Below are positions 1 through 8,117 of a stretch of DNA of 64,000 nucleotides, piece by piece. Origin of the DNA: Actinomycetes bacterium (GTDB lineage Bacteria > Actinomycetota > Actinomycetes > Propionibacteriales > Nocardioidaceae). The number at the start of each line of letters is the position of its first letter. Positions within the stretch are counted from its first letter, which is position 1. The position numbers were made by a program, and so were the translations under genes. Below the pieces are notes generated by a model. That model searched no databases. It saw only the letters and a list, made by a program, of their open reading frames with translations, and was not told the origin of the DNA. The DNA lies in assembly GCA_023417775.1 (NCBI GenBank), contig JAEZEJ010000125.1, positions 1 through 64,000 of the forward strand. Direction: 5' to 3'.

Positions 1-36
1 CCCCGCCCCCCGCCGCCCCGCCCCCCCCCCCCCCCC
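1..36. repeat. C-rich low-complexity tract at window edge
   Basis: The window opens with almost pure C, broken only by a few G, including an unbroken run of about sixteen C. It sits 14 bases beyond the stop codon of the first minus-strand gene, so on that transcript it would read as a G tract. It may be a true G-rich 3' region or an assembly-edge artefact; the sequence alone cannot tell. Confidence 0.7.
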
Positions 37-50
37 GCGGCATGCCTCTC

Positions 51-2231
51 TCACAACACAGGCGAGGGCAGGACCGCCAGGTCCGACGTGGCCACGTCCA
101 GTCCCAGCATGCCCGCGCAGGAGCCGCAGAAGTACTCGCGGACCTCCACGTCAGGGTCCTCGAAACGCTCTTTGACGAACATGTCGAGCTGGTCGAAACG
201 TTCGTGGATCTTGGTCCGCCGCTCCACGGTTCCCGACGAGGTGCGCCAGTTCTCGATGTCAGGTCCGAGGTGCGCGTCGCAGTATCCGCAGTGCCAGGCA
301 TAGCCGTCGGAGTCCTCTTCGCGTACCACGGCCACACCGACGCTCGACGGAGCCGACATCGCCGCGCCGGGGGCGGCGTTCAAACGCTCTTTGCGGATCT
401 CTTCTCGACGCACACGCGTCGCGGCCTCGTCGACCTCGCCGGTTTCGTGGAGCACGACACCGTAGGCGTTGCGGATGTGCTTTTCGGTGACGTAGCCGTC
501 ACGGAAGTCCTTCGCGACTCGTGAGGCCTCACGCAGCAACGGGTCTCCGACGCCGCCGCCTCCTCCCGACAGCCACACCTGTGCCTCATCCCGGCGCACC
601 ACCATGTGGCCCACCTTCGACCGGACGGTGACCTCCTCGCCTTCGAGTTTGCTCTGGTCCGGCAGCACGCCATCGTTCAGCATCTCGCGGATGTTGGTGT
701 CCTGGACCGGGAAGTAGGTTCCAGAAGAACCGGGCATACCACCACCGAAGCCACGCGGGGGCACCTCGGCGCAGGCATTGAACCCTGGACCGGACATCTC
801 GTCGGCGTAGGCGAGGCTGAAGCCCTGTTCTATGCCGAGTCCTCCCCGGTTGTAACCGGGCCCACCGGAGTTCGGAGCGAAGCGTCGCCACAGCCACAGC
901 ACCGGATCCATCGCCTCGTGGGTCTCCACATCGGCGATGCCGCACCCGGTCATGCAGCTCAGGCCGTAAGCATCCTGACCGTCGTTGATCGTCTGGGCAG
1001 GGCCGCCACTGCCGCAGGCATTGTCGACGTAGAAGACGACCGAGGTCCCACCGAACTGGTTATCACCGAACAGGTTCACCGCTGGGAACCCGTCCTGCCC
1101 CTGACCCGCGAGACGGCCCCGGATCTCCGGGTCGTCGGAGAGGGACATGGCCTGTGACAGCGTCTCCTTCGCGAGCTTGCAGGCCCGCATGCCGACCTCG
1201 GAATGTGCGTTGCTGCAGGGCGCGGGATCGATGGAGTTCACGATCGTGCCCGGTTCGCCGACGTCGACCGTCACTGGACGCCACATGCCGGCGTTCACCG
1301 GGAAGTCACCGTAGGACATCATCACCATCAACGCGGTCATGGTCTGTCCAGCCATCGCATCGGCTGCCGAGTTGACGAACGCGTCGATCTGCTCGACGCC
1401 GGAATACTCGAATGTCAGGTCGCTGCCCGAGACCCTCATCCGCAGGCCCATCTGCAGGAGTTGGTCGGGACCGTCGTGGCCGTCGAACTCGTTCCAGTCA
1501 AAGGATTCATACACGCCATCGGGTAGACGTTCGATCCGCTCTCTCAGCAGCTGTTCACTGAGGTTCTTGTTGACTTCGCACAGCTCCCGGTAGCCTGCCA
1601 GTCCGAACTCGTCGATGATCGAGTTCAGTCGTTGGCTGGCGACGACGTGGTTGGCTGCGATCATGCTCTGGATATCGCTGAGCACCGCGCCCGGGGCGCG
1701 AACATTGGCCGCGATGAACCTCGACCACTCGCTATCGATCCGGCCGTCCCGGATGATCCGCACTGGCGGAAACCGCAGGCCTTCCTCGAACACATCGTGC
1801 GCACCCGGGGCATATCCGGAGACACCGACCCCACCGATGTCCATCACGTGCATATTGGCGAAGCCCCAGCCGACCAACTCATCGTGGTAGAACATCGGCA
1901 TGATCACACCGACATCGGCCCCGTGCATAGCGCCGCCGGCGCGCGGGTCGTTGGTGATATAGCCATCGCCGGGGCGGAGGCTGCCGTCACTCAGTTCCAT
2001 CACCTTGCGGACGCCACCCAGCGACGAGCCGATGTGGAACAGCACGTACCCGGAGAATCCCAGCTGGTCAGGAACCGTATCGAAGAAACACGTGGAGAAG
2101 TCCTTGGCCTCGTAGACCACGGGCGACGTGGACGTACGCACCATCGCCAGGGCCATCTCGTTGGTCAGGTTCTCCAGCGCCTTCCGATGGACCTCGGCGG
2201 AAACCACGTCGTAGTCATGCGTGAAGGTCAT
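51..2231 (-). CDS. Hydantoinase B/oxoprolinase family subunit fused to acetone-carboxylase-gamma-like zinc tail
   Basis: A 726-residue cytoplasmic protein. Residues 1 to about 600 are a full HyuB (N-methylhydantoinase B/acetone carboxylase alpha type) domain, with the family N-terminal stretch ending in DFSTCFFD and the glycine-rich GGGGGVGDPL near residue 565. The last 90 residues hold two cysteine pairs, C648-x2-C651 and C702-x2-C705, separated by a segment with RFEDPDVEVREYFC. That spacing and the RE-F/Y-C-x2-C ending resemble the small gamma subunit of acetone carboxylase. The start ATG lies just after the HyuA stop, so the two are translationally coupled. Family members carboxylate ketones (acetone, acetophenone) or hydrolyse hydantoins or oxoproline with ATP. 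The zinc tail favours the ketone carboxylase side, but the substrate is unknown. Confidence 0.85.
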   Translation of the reverse strand: MTFTHDYDVVSAEVHRKALENLTNEMALAMVRTSTSPVVYEAKDFSTCFFDTVPDQLGFSGYVLFHIGSSLGGVRKVMELSDGSLRPGDGYITNDPRAGGAMHGADVGVIMPMFYHDELVGWGFANMHVMDIGGVGVSGYAPGAHDVFEEGLRFPPVRIIRDGRIDSEWSRFIAANVRAPGAVLSDIQSMIAANHVVASQRLNSIIDEFGLAGYRELCEVNKNLSEQLLRERIERLPDGVYESFDWNEFDGHDGPDQLLQMGLRMRVSGSDLTFEYSGVEQIDAFVNSAADAMAGQTMTALMVMMSYGDFPVNAGMWRPVTVDVGEPGTIVNSIDPAPCSNAHSEVGMRACKLAKETLSQAMSLSDDPEIRGRLAGQGQDGFPAVNLFGDNQFGGTSVVFYVDNACGSGGPAQTINDGQDAYGLSCMTGCGIADVETHEAMDPVLWLWRRFAPNSGGPGYNRGGLGIEQGFSLAYADEMSGPGFNACAEVPPRGFGGGMPGSSGTYFPVQDTNIREMLNDGVLPDQSKLEGEEVTVRSKVGHMVVRRDEAQVWLSGGGGGVGDPLLREASRVAKDFRDGYVTEKHIRNAYGVVLHETGEVDEAATRVRREEIRKERLNAAPGAAMSAPSSVGVAVVREEDSDGYAWHCGYCDAHLGPDIENWRTSSGTVERRTKIHERFDQLDMFVKERFEDPDVEVREYFCGSCAGMLGLDVATSDLAVLPSPVL

Positions 2232-2232
2232 C

Positions 2233-4356
2233 TCAAGCGTCCTCTCTCGTCATCACATAGTTGCCGTAGCGGTCGCGCGTGACCGTCGTACTCGGCGGGG
2301 CGAAGATGGTCGTGTCGTTCTCGTCGATGATCGCCGGGCCCGTGACGGTTGTCCCGGGCGTGAACTTCCCGCCGTCGTAGCTCGGGATCTTCTGCCATTC
2401 CTGGGTCATGGGGACGAACACTTCGCGCTCGCCCTTTCGGACCTCGGCCAGTGGTGTCGCCTGTAGCTCCAGCTCGGGCAGCGGTGGACGCGGCTTCTCT
2501 CCGGTCGCGGTGACGGTGTAGTTGAGGAGAACCTCTGAGACACCGGCGAAGGCGGCACCCGTGCCGTAGACGCGCTCATACACCTTGTGGAAGGCGGCGG
2601 CCAGCGTCGGAATGTCTTCGGGGGTCAGATCCCGGTCCGGGATCGGGAGGTTCAGTTCGTAGATCTGTCCCTCGAAACGGAAGTCGCCACTGCGCGAGAT
2701 CGAGATGTCCTCGGGAGCGAAGCCCTCGTCGACCATCTCGGCCCTGGCTTCCTCCGCCAATCTCCTGGCGACCGCATTGACACGATCGAGTTCGTCGGGG
2801 TTGGTCAGTTTCCAGTCGACGGTCTGCTCCCGACGCAAGACGGAGTCTGAGCTGACCGCCCCGAGTGCGCAGAACACCGAGCTGTTCTGCGGTATCACCA
2901 CACGAGGTATCTTGAGCCGCTCAGCGATCTGCGAGGCGAACAGCGGCAAGGTGCCGCCATAGGCGAGGAAGGTGAAGTTCCTCGGGTCGTAACCCTTTCC
3001 AACGCTGACTTCGCGCACCGCGTGAGCCATGTTGACCACGACCAGGTCGTGGATCGCCGCCGCACCCCGTTCGGGGCTCCAGCCGAAGTGTGCCGCGAAC
3101 TCCTCCTCGATGGCCTTACGCGCCAGATCCACCCGCAAGCTCACCCGTCCATTGAGGTAGTTGTCCGGATCGATAAAGCCCATCAACACCATCGCATCGG
3201 TGACGGTGGGCCGCTCGCCGCCCTGTCCATAACAGGCTGCTCCGGGTGAGGAGCCGGCGCTCTGCGGTCCGACTTGGGGGATGCCCCGCTCGCTCACCCA
3301 GGCGATGCTGCCGCCGCCGGCACCGACCGAGACCACGTCGATCAGATTCACGCCTGTCTGCAGCTGCCCGAGCTCCAGATTCTTCTGAGTCTGGACCTCA
3401 CCATCGTTGATGATTCCGGTATCGAAACTGGTGCCGCCCATGTCGCCGAGCAGAATCCGGTCGAACTGCAACCGACGTCCGAGCTCGTTCGCGCCGATGG
3501 CTCCGCCCGCGGGCCCGGATCCGAGCAGGGCGAGCGGATGCTGCTTCGCCCGTTCCTTGCTGATGCCGCCACCGAGGCCCTGCAAGAAGACCGGCGGATG
3601 CGGGAGACCTGCCTCGGCGAGCCGAGTGCTGACCGTGTCGATATAGGTGCGCGCCTGATCCTGTACGAAGCAGTTCAAGACGGCGGTCGTGAACCGCCGC
3701 GTCTCGCCTCGCATCGGGAAGACGAGGTGCGAAGGGGTCACGAACAGATCGGGGAACTCCTCGGCGATGATCTCGGCCGCACGCAGTTCGTGGCTGCCGT
3801 TGATGTGGCTGGAGAGGAAACAGACGGCGATGGTCTTGACGCCGTCCCCTACCAGTTTCCGGGCAGCTTCGCGCACCTGTTGCTCATTGAGCGGCACGAC
3901 CTCCTCGCCCGCGTAGTTCAATCGTTCATCGATCTCGACGATATCTCGCTGATCGACGATCTCGGGAACGTTCGTCTGAAGGTGATCGTCCGCTAGGTTC
4001 AGCCGCGGCCCACCAGCGATCCGGAACACGTCGCGGAAGCCGGATGTCACCAGGACGCCGACGCGGTCCCCCTTGAATTGCGTGATGATGTTGGTGACCA
4101 CGGTCGTTCCGTTGATCAGCATCGAGCAGTCCAGCAGCAACTCGCTCAGGGTCTGATCGAGTTCGCCGGCTGCTACCTCGATCGCGCCGAGCAGTCCTCG
4201 GCTGAAGTCGTCGTAGGTCGTCAGTGCCTTGCCGCGAACGAGTCGATCCCCCTGGATCACCGCCACGTCGGTGTGTGTTCCGCCGACATCGACGCCGACG
4301 TGGGACTGAGTCGCGACCGGCTCAGTCTGAAGCTCCGTACTTGGTGTTTGCGTCAT
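2233..4356 (-). CDS. Hydantoinase A/oxoprolinase family subunit (acetone/acetophenone carboxylase-like)
   Basis: A 707-residue ATP-dependent partner of the downstream HyuB-like protein. The ASKHA phosphate loop GVDVGGTHTDVAV is near residue 22; LLGDMGGTSFDTG near 305 and SVGAGGGSIAWV near 345 are the other family motifs. Length is normal for HyuA. The ATG has the ribosome site AAGGGTGG four bases upstream. It is first in a two-gene minus-strand operon. Known relatives phosphorylate or activate the substrate or bicarbonate for the HyuB partner. With HyuB carrying a gamma-like tail, a two-polypeptide ketone carboxylase is the leading guess; a hydantoinase or oxoprolinase is the alternative. Ketone-handling genes elsewhere in the window (22.6-30.8 kb) give weak support. 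Confidence 0.85.
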   Translation of the reverse strand: MTQTPSTELQTEPVATQSHVGVDVGGTHTDVAVIQGDRLVRGKALTTYDDFSRGLLGAIEVAAGELDQTLSELLLDCSMLINGTTVVTNIITQFKGDRVGVLVTSGFRDVFRIAGGPRLNLADDHLQTNVPEIVDQRDIVEIDERLNYAGEEVVPLNEQQVREAARKLVGDGVKTIAVCFLSSHINGSHELRAAEIIAEEFPDLFVTPSHLVFPMRGETRRFTTAVLNCFVQDQARTYIDTVSTRLAEAGLPHPPVFLQGLGGGISKERAKQHPLALLGSGPAGGAIGANELGRRLQFDRILLGDMGGTSFDTGIINDGEVQTQKNLELGQLQTGVNLIDVVSVGAGGGSIAWVSERGIPQVGPQSAGSSPGAACYGQGGERPTVTDAMVLMGFIDPDNYLNGRVSLRVDLARKAIEEEFAAHFGWSPERGAAAIHDLVVVNMAHAVREVSVGKGYDPRNFTFLAYGGTLPLFASQIAERLKIPRVVIPQNSSVFCALGAVSSDSVLRREQTVDWKLTNPDELDRVNAVARRLAEEARAEMVDEGFAPEDISISRSGDFRFEGQIYELNLPIPDRDLTPEDIPTLAAAFHKVYERVYGTGAAFAGVSEVLLNYTVTATGEKPRPPLPELELQATPLAEVRKGEREVFVPMTQEWQKIPSYDGGKFTPGTTVTGPAIIDENDTTIFAPPSTTVTRDRYGNYVMTREDA

Positions 4357-4442
4357 CTATCCACCCTTGTCATGCGCCGGATCGATCAGCACGCACGATG
4401 GTCGTGAGTCCCACTCGCCAGCGATATCGTTGTGAATGGCCG

Positions 4443-4454
4443 GTTACTAACATA
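4443..4454. promoter_or_regulatory. Short GTTACTAAC palindrome in divergent spacer
   Basis: GTTACTAAC is a 9-base perfect palindrome about 90 bases upstream of the HyuA start. It shares its first half with the GTTA-type boxes at 4891 and 16443, so it may be a weak operator for the hyuAB operon. The rest of the 4357-4881 spacer has no supportable gene: its reading frames lack family features and ribosome sites. Confidence 0.25.
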
Positions 4455-4881
4455 GGGCAACTGCGTGACGAACGCCACACCCGTGAAGGGTTTTCTCACC
4501 GGAACCTCCACAGATGGCCCCGAATCTCCTGCATCCCCACAGAATCACCGATCGGCAGATATCTGAAAAAGTGATCATCCAGTCACTCCCAAGCGCCACC
4601 CGGCACCTGACCGCAGAGCTCCGGGCGGCGCGCCGGCCCGCTGACGCCGGCCGCCAGACGACTCTCGCCCTGGGCTCCACCACACACTTCGGCGCCTCGA
4701 TCCCCCGCGAATCCATCGTCGCACGCCCGTCAGCCGCCGATGACCCCGCAGGCAGTAGCCCACAGGCGCTGGATGCGGGCGGTGCACCCGTGACACATGT
4801 GGAATCATGGTTCACTAGCGAGCCATGAACGCCGGATGCATCGCCACTTACGCCTACGTTCCCGGGGTTATGGCCGCGGCG

Positions 4882-4911
4882 TTGCATCCAGTAATGAATT
4901 ATGAGTAACAT
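4882..4911 (+). promoter_or_regulatory. Putative promoter with overlapping palindromic operator for ligase operon
   Basis: TTGCAT (4882-4887), 18 bases, then TAACAT (4906-4911) make a plausible -35/-10 pair about 75 bases before the ligase start. The imperfect palindrome GTAATGAATTATGAGTAAC (4891-4909) fills the spacer and overlaps the -10. Read in reverse it begins GTTACTCATAATTCA, matching the box at 16443 in 13 of 14 positions and similar to those at 7901 and 8065. The position suits a repressor site. Confidence 0.45.
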
Positions 4912-4986
4912 TTTGTTGTCTTTCGGCCTGCCTTGCAGGCCCAGAGACACGAGGGTCGAGATACGACTCTGGGAAGGAACGGAAAC

Positions 4987-6591
4987 GTGGGACCAGAGGA
5001 TCCGCACCAGCAGCATCCCGACCGTTGGAGCTTTCTCAACGTCAGTCATCTGATCGAACGTGAAGGCATCGAGCCCACCCGCGAAGCGCTCGTCCTCGAT
5101 GGCATCTCACACACCTACGGTGGGCTTCGAGAGTCCTCGTATCGGGTTTCCAACTCGCTGCTGAAGCAGGGCCTGAATCCGGACGATCGTGTGGCGATCT
5201 CGGCCCGTAACTGCCTTGAATACTTCGAGCTCGAGTTCGGCACGGCCGGAGCCGGCTGCATCTTCATCCCACTCAGCTGGCGGCTCTCCACGGACGAACG
5301 CCTTCGCCTCCTCCAGCGATCGCAAGCGCGCACGCTGATCGCGGATCCGGACTTCGCGGAACCGCTGATGAGAGCTCGCGGCAACGGCGACCTGCCCGAT
5401 CTCGAGCAGATCGTCACCCTCGATGACGGATCGATCGGGGACACCGGGTACGCGGAGTGGATTGCCGATTCGCCGCCCCTCAAACCCGATGTGGTCCGTC
5501 CGCCGATGACGGCGGCCCACGAGGTCATCTACACATCGGGGACCACGGGCGATCCCAAGGGCGTCATCTGGACACACGGAACGGTGCTGTGGAATGCGAC
5601 GCAACAGATCGTCGACTTCGGGCTCCGTCCTGGAGACTCCACCTATGTCAATCTCGACCTGAACTATATAGGAGGTCGACACGACCTCACGCTCGCTCTT
5701 CTACAGCAGGGAGGCACCGTTCATCTCCGGCGGTCCGGCGGATTCGACGCGGCCGCGACGCTCCATTACCTGGCCGAGCATCGCATCACTCACGTCCTCT
5801 GGGTGCCGACCATGTTGCACGACGTTCTCGGTCAGGCCGAACTCATCGACGGCCTCGACCTCAGCAGCTTGCGGATGATCATGTGTGGAGGGGCACCACT
5901 CTCCAGGGAGATGATTCTTCAAGCACAGAGCCTGTTCCCGCAGGCCGACTTCGTACAGGTCTTCGGCCTGACCGAAGGAGGCGGGACCCCCACATTCGTT
6001 CCGCAGCATCGACTTCTCGACAAAGTCGGGTCCGCCGGTCTGCCGTCCATGTTCAACGAGATCAAGATCGTCGGCGAGGACGGCGCCGAGCGCGCGACGA
6101 ACGAGGTAGGCGAGATCCTGGTGCGCGGTCCCGCCGTGACTCCCGGATACTGGGACAACGCCGCTGGTAGCGCGGTCCTCGTCGAGGACGGCTGGCTGCA
6201 CACCGGCGATCTCGGTCGCCGCGACGAGGAAGGCTTCCTCTACGTTGCTGGACGTGCTCGCGATCTCATCATCACCGGCGGGATGAACGTCTTCCCCGCC
6301 GATGTCGAACACGTCATAGCCGAGCTTCCCGACGTCGATCTCGTCGCGGTCGTGGGTGTTCCGGACGAGCGCTGGGGCGAGCGTGTGTGCGCCGTCATCC
6401 GAAGAGTTCCCGGCAGCCAGCTCACGGCGCAGGCCGTGACCGAGCATTGCCGTAACAGGCTGGCCGGTTACAAGAAGCCGACTCGGATCGCTTTCACCGA
6501 AGACTTTCCCATGACGATCTCCGGAAAGATCCGCAAGAACACCATCGCGGAGCACATCGTCTCCGGCGGAATCGAGGTGCAGGCACCGTGA
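4987..6591 (+). CDS. AMP-forming acyl-CoA ligase
   Basis: A 534-residue ANL-superfamily enzyme: carboxylate + ATP + CoA to acyl-CoA + AMP + PPi. The P-loop TSGTTGDPKG, adenine motif FGLTEGGG, HTGDLG, the hinge region GRARDLIITGG and the C-terminal catalytic lysine in SGKIRKN are all present. GTG at 4987 is chosen because AAGGAACGG stands just upstream; an in-frame TTG at 4933 would add 18 residues with no ribosome site and no family similarity. Its stop overlaps the MaoC start by four bases. The pairing with a hydratase suggests activation and beta-oxidation of one carboxylic acid; chain type cannot be read from sequence. Confidence 0.88.
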   Translation: MGPEDPHQQHPDRWSFLNVSHLIEREGIEPTREALVLDGISHTYGGLRESSYRVSNSLLKQGLNPDDRVAISARNCLEYFELEFGTAGAGCIFIPLSWRLSTDERLRLLQRSQARTLIADPDFAEPLMRARGNGDLPDLEQIVTLDDGSIGDTGYAEWIADSPPLKPDVVRPPMTAAHEVIYTSGTTGDPKGVIWTHGTVLWNATQQIVDFGLRPGDSTYVNLDLNYIGGRHDLTLALLQQGGTVHLRRSGGFDAAATLHYLAEHRITHVLWVPTMLHDVLGQAELIDGLDLSSLRMIMCGGAPLSREMILQAQSLFPQADFVQVFGLTEGGGTPTFVPQHRLLDKVGSAGLPSMFNEIKIVGEDGAERATNEVGEILVRGPAVTPGYWDNAAGSAVLVEDGWLHTGDLGRRDEEGFLYVAGRARDLIITGGMNVFPADVEHVIAELPDVDLVAVVGVPDERWGERVCAVIRRVPGSQLTAQAVTEHCRNRLAGYKKPTRIAFTEDFPMTISGKIRKNTIAEHIVSGGIEVQAP

Positions 6592-7070
6592 TCCGCTTCG
6601 AGCCTTCGAGCGCCGGTCCACGGATCGTCACCGGCGTGGAAGGTGTGCTCGATCTAGTCGGCACCACGCTCGGCACCTCGCCGTGGATCGAGATCGACCA
6701 ACCGACCATCAACGCGTTCGCCGATGCTACGGGAGACCACCATTGGAGTCACATCGATCCGAAACGTTCAGCCGCATCTCCGCTCGGTTCGACCATCGCG
6801 CACGGCTTGCTGGTCCTCTCGCTACATCCCAGCTGCCTTTACGCCATGGTGGAGTTTCAAGGGTTCCGCGGCCTCTTCAACTATGGATACGACAAGGTCC
6901 GATTCCCAGCCTCGGTGAGGGTCGGTAGCCGAGTACGCGTAGCGGTCACCGTCCTCGACGCGAAAGCCACCGACGACGGCGCCCAGGCTACGTTCCGATT
7001 CGAGTTCGAATCGGACGCCGGCGACACACCCGTCTGCATCGCCGACTACCGGCAGCACTTCCGCGTCTGA
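6588..7070 (+). CDS. MaoC/NodN-like (R)-specific enoyl-CoA hydratase
   Basis: A 160-residue single hot-dog protein starting at a GTG that overlaps the ligase stop (GTGA). The hydratase-2 signature is seen as FADATGDHHWSHIDP followed by GSTIAHGLL, with the Asp and His that activate water. Members add water to trans-2-enoyl-CoA. Length is typical for MaoC/NodN proteins. Two-gene operon with the ligase; transcription probably ends at the inverted repeat 25 bases downstream. Confidence 0.85.
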   Translation: MIRFEPSSAGPRIVTGVEGVLDLVGTTLGTSPWIEIDQPTINAFADATGDHHWSHIDPKRSAASPLGSTIAHGLLVLSLHPSCLYAMVEFQGFRGLFNYGYDKVRFPASVRVGSRVRVAVTVLDAKATDDGAQATFRFEFESDAGDTPVCIADYRQHFRV

Positions 7071-7095
7071 AGCACCGAACCCTCACCGGACACCA

Positions 7096-7127
7096 TCTCA
7101 GTAGTGAACTAAAATTCACTACTGAGA
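7096..7127. terminator. 13-bp perfect inverted repeat between convergent genes
   Basis: TCTCAGTAGTGAA, six-base loop, TTCACTACTGAGA. It starts 25 bases after the MaoC stop and lies between genes that converge, so it is placed for a bidirectional terminator. It is AT-rich and has no clear T tract. Its AGTGAA/TTCACT halves also occur in the boxes at 7901 and 8065, so protein binding is an alternative. Confidence 0.5.
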
Positions 7128-7280
7128 CGATTCAGTCTCCCTGGATGACACCGGCCGAGAGATCGGTGTCATCACCCTCAGGTCCCACCCGACGAACCAC
7201 AGGTTCGGCAGCGGGCTCGATCGCGACGTCACCGGCGACTCCACGCCGACCTCGTCGAGGGGAACGCGCATCGATTGCGG

Positions 7281-7871
7281 TTACGCCAACGACTCACTGA
7301 GATGCAGGACCGATTCGGCCGACTGTCGGAGCAGTTCGCGCAACCGCTCGTGTGGGAGAACCACCTGGTGGAAGAGGGCTGACTGAATGGCGCCGATCGC
7401 GGCATGGATCAACGTTCGAGCATCCAGCTCGTCGACCTCCGGGGTCACTTCGCCCAGGAGGTGCACCCACTCCTCGATGTAGAGGCGCTGCTTCCGCCGC
7501 AGACGCACCTGATCGTCATGCGGGAGGTTGTGGATCTCGTTGTGATAGATCTGCGCGAGGTGGCGCTTATCGACCACGAAGGCCACCTGGCCGTCGATGA
7601 GTTTCGACAACGCCTCTCGGACGTCAGGCGTCTCCTCGACGACGTGCCGACCGTCTTCCAGGAGGTCATCGATGACTTGCTCGAACAAGACGACGAGGAT
7701 CTCCGACTTGCTGGAGAAATGACGGTAAATGCCTGATCCCGTGATTCCTGCCTTCTCACCGATGTCGGCCATCGACACCGAGTGGAAACCGCTCGTGGCG
7801 AGGAGGCCGGCCGCCGCGTCGAGGATCTTCTCTCGACGCGCGGGATCACGAGTCCTCTGCCTCGTTGCCAT
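7281..7871 (-). CDS. TetR-family transcriptional regulator
   Basis: A 196-residue repressor-like protein. The N-terminal helix-turn-helix runs through ILDAAAGLLATSGFHSVSMADIGEKA and ends in the hallmark GIYRHFSSKSEIL. The C-terminal ligand domain is not assignable. ATG at 7871 is chosen because AGGAGGGG precedes it by four bases; an upstream in-frame ATG at 7886 overlaps that ribosome site. It diverges from the ACAD10/11-like operon, and the shared spacer holds two copies of one 20-bp box (7901, 8065), so self-regulation and control of the neighbour are likely. An acyl-CoA ligand would be typical for this context. Confidence 0.85.
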   Translation of the reverse strand: MATRQRTRDPARREKILDAAAGLLATSGFHSVSMADIGEKAGITGSGIYRHFSSKSEILVVLFEQVIDDLLEDGRHVVEETPDVREALSKLIDGQVAFVVDKRHLAQIYHNEIHNLPHDDQVRLRRKQRLYIEEWVHLLGEVTPEVDELDARTLIHAAIGAIQSALFHQVVLPHERLRELLRQSAESVLHLSESLA

Positions 7872-7900
7872 TGGTCCCCTCCTCATCAGCCGCCGGCAAT

Positions 7901-7920
7901 GTTATCAGGAGTTCACTGAC
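7901..7920. promoter_or_regulatory. Operator-like box upstream of TetR gene
   Basis: GTTATCAGGAGTTCACTGAC lies 30 bases before the TetR start. It matches the reverse complement of the 8065 box in 16 of 20 positions. Two copies of one imperfect palindrome in a divergent spacer is the usual sign of an autoregulated TetR operator. Confidence 0.5.
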
Positions 7921-8064
7921 CCGACGTGGGACCGCGCCGGGGCTTCGGTTCACAGGGTCGGCAGTGTCAGTCGACAGCTTGCCTGGAGAGCGACCCCGAC
8001 GCGTCGCCGCCTGAGGGCGCACGCGGCCTTCGGCGGTGCAGGGATCCGCGGCACACTTGCCCAA

Positions 8065-8084
8065 GTTAGTGAATCATTGATAAC
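8065..8084. promoter_or_regulatory. Operator-like box upstream of acyl-CoA dehydrogenase gene
   Basis: GTTAGTGAATCATTGATAAC, flanked so that AAGTTA and TAACTT (8063-8086) form outer inverted arms. It is 33 bases before the dehydrogenase ATG, in the promoter position, and is the partner of the 7901 box in opposite orientation. Confidence 0.5.
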
Positions 8085-8117
8085 TTTGCACCCCAGGCAC
8101 CCGACCGACGAGGATTC

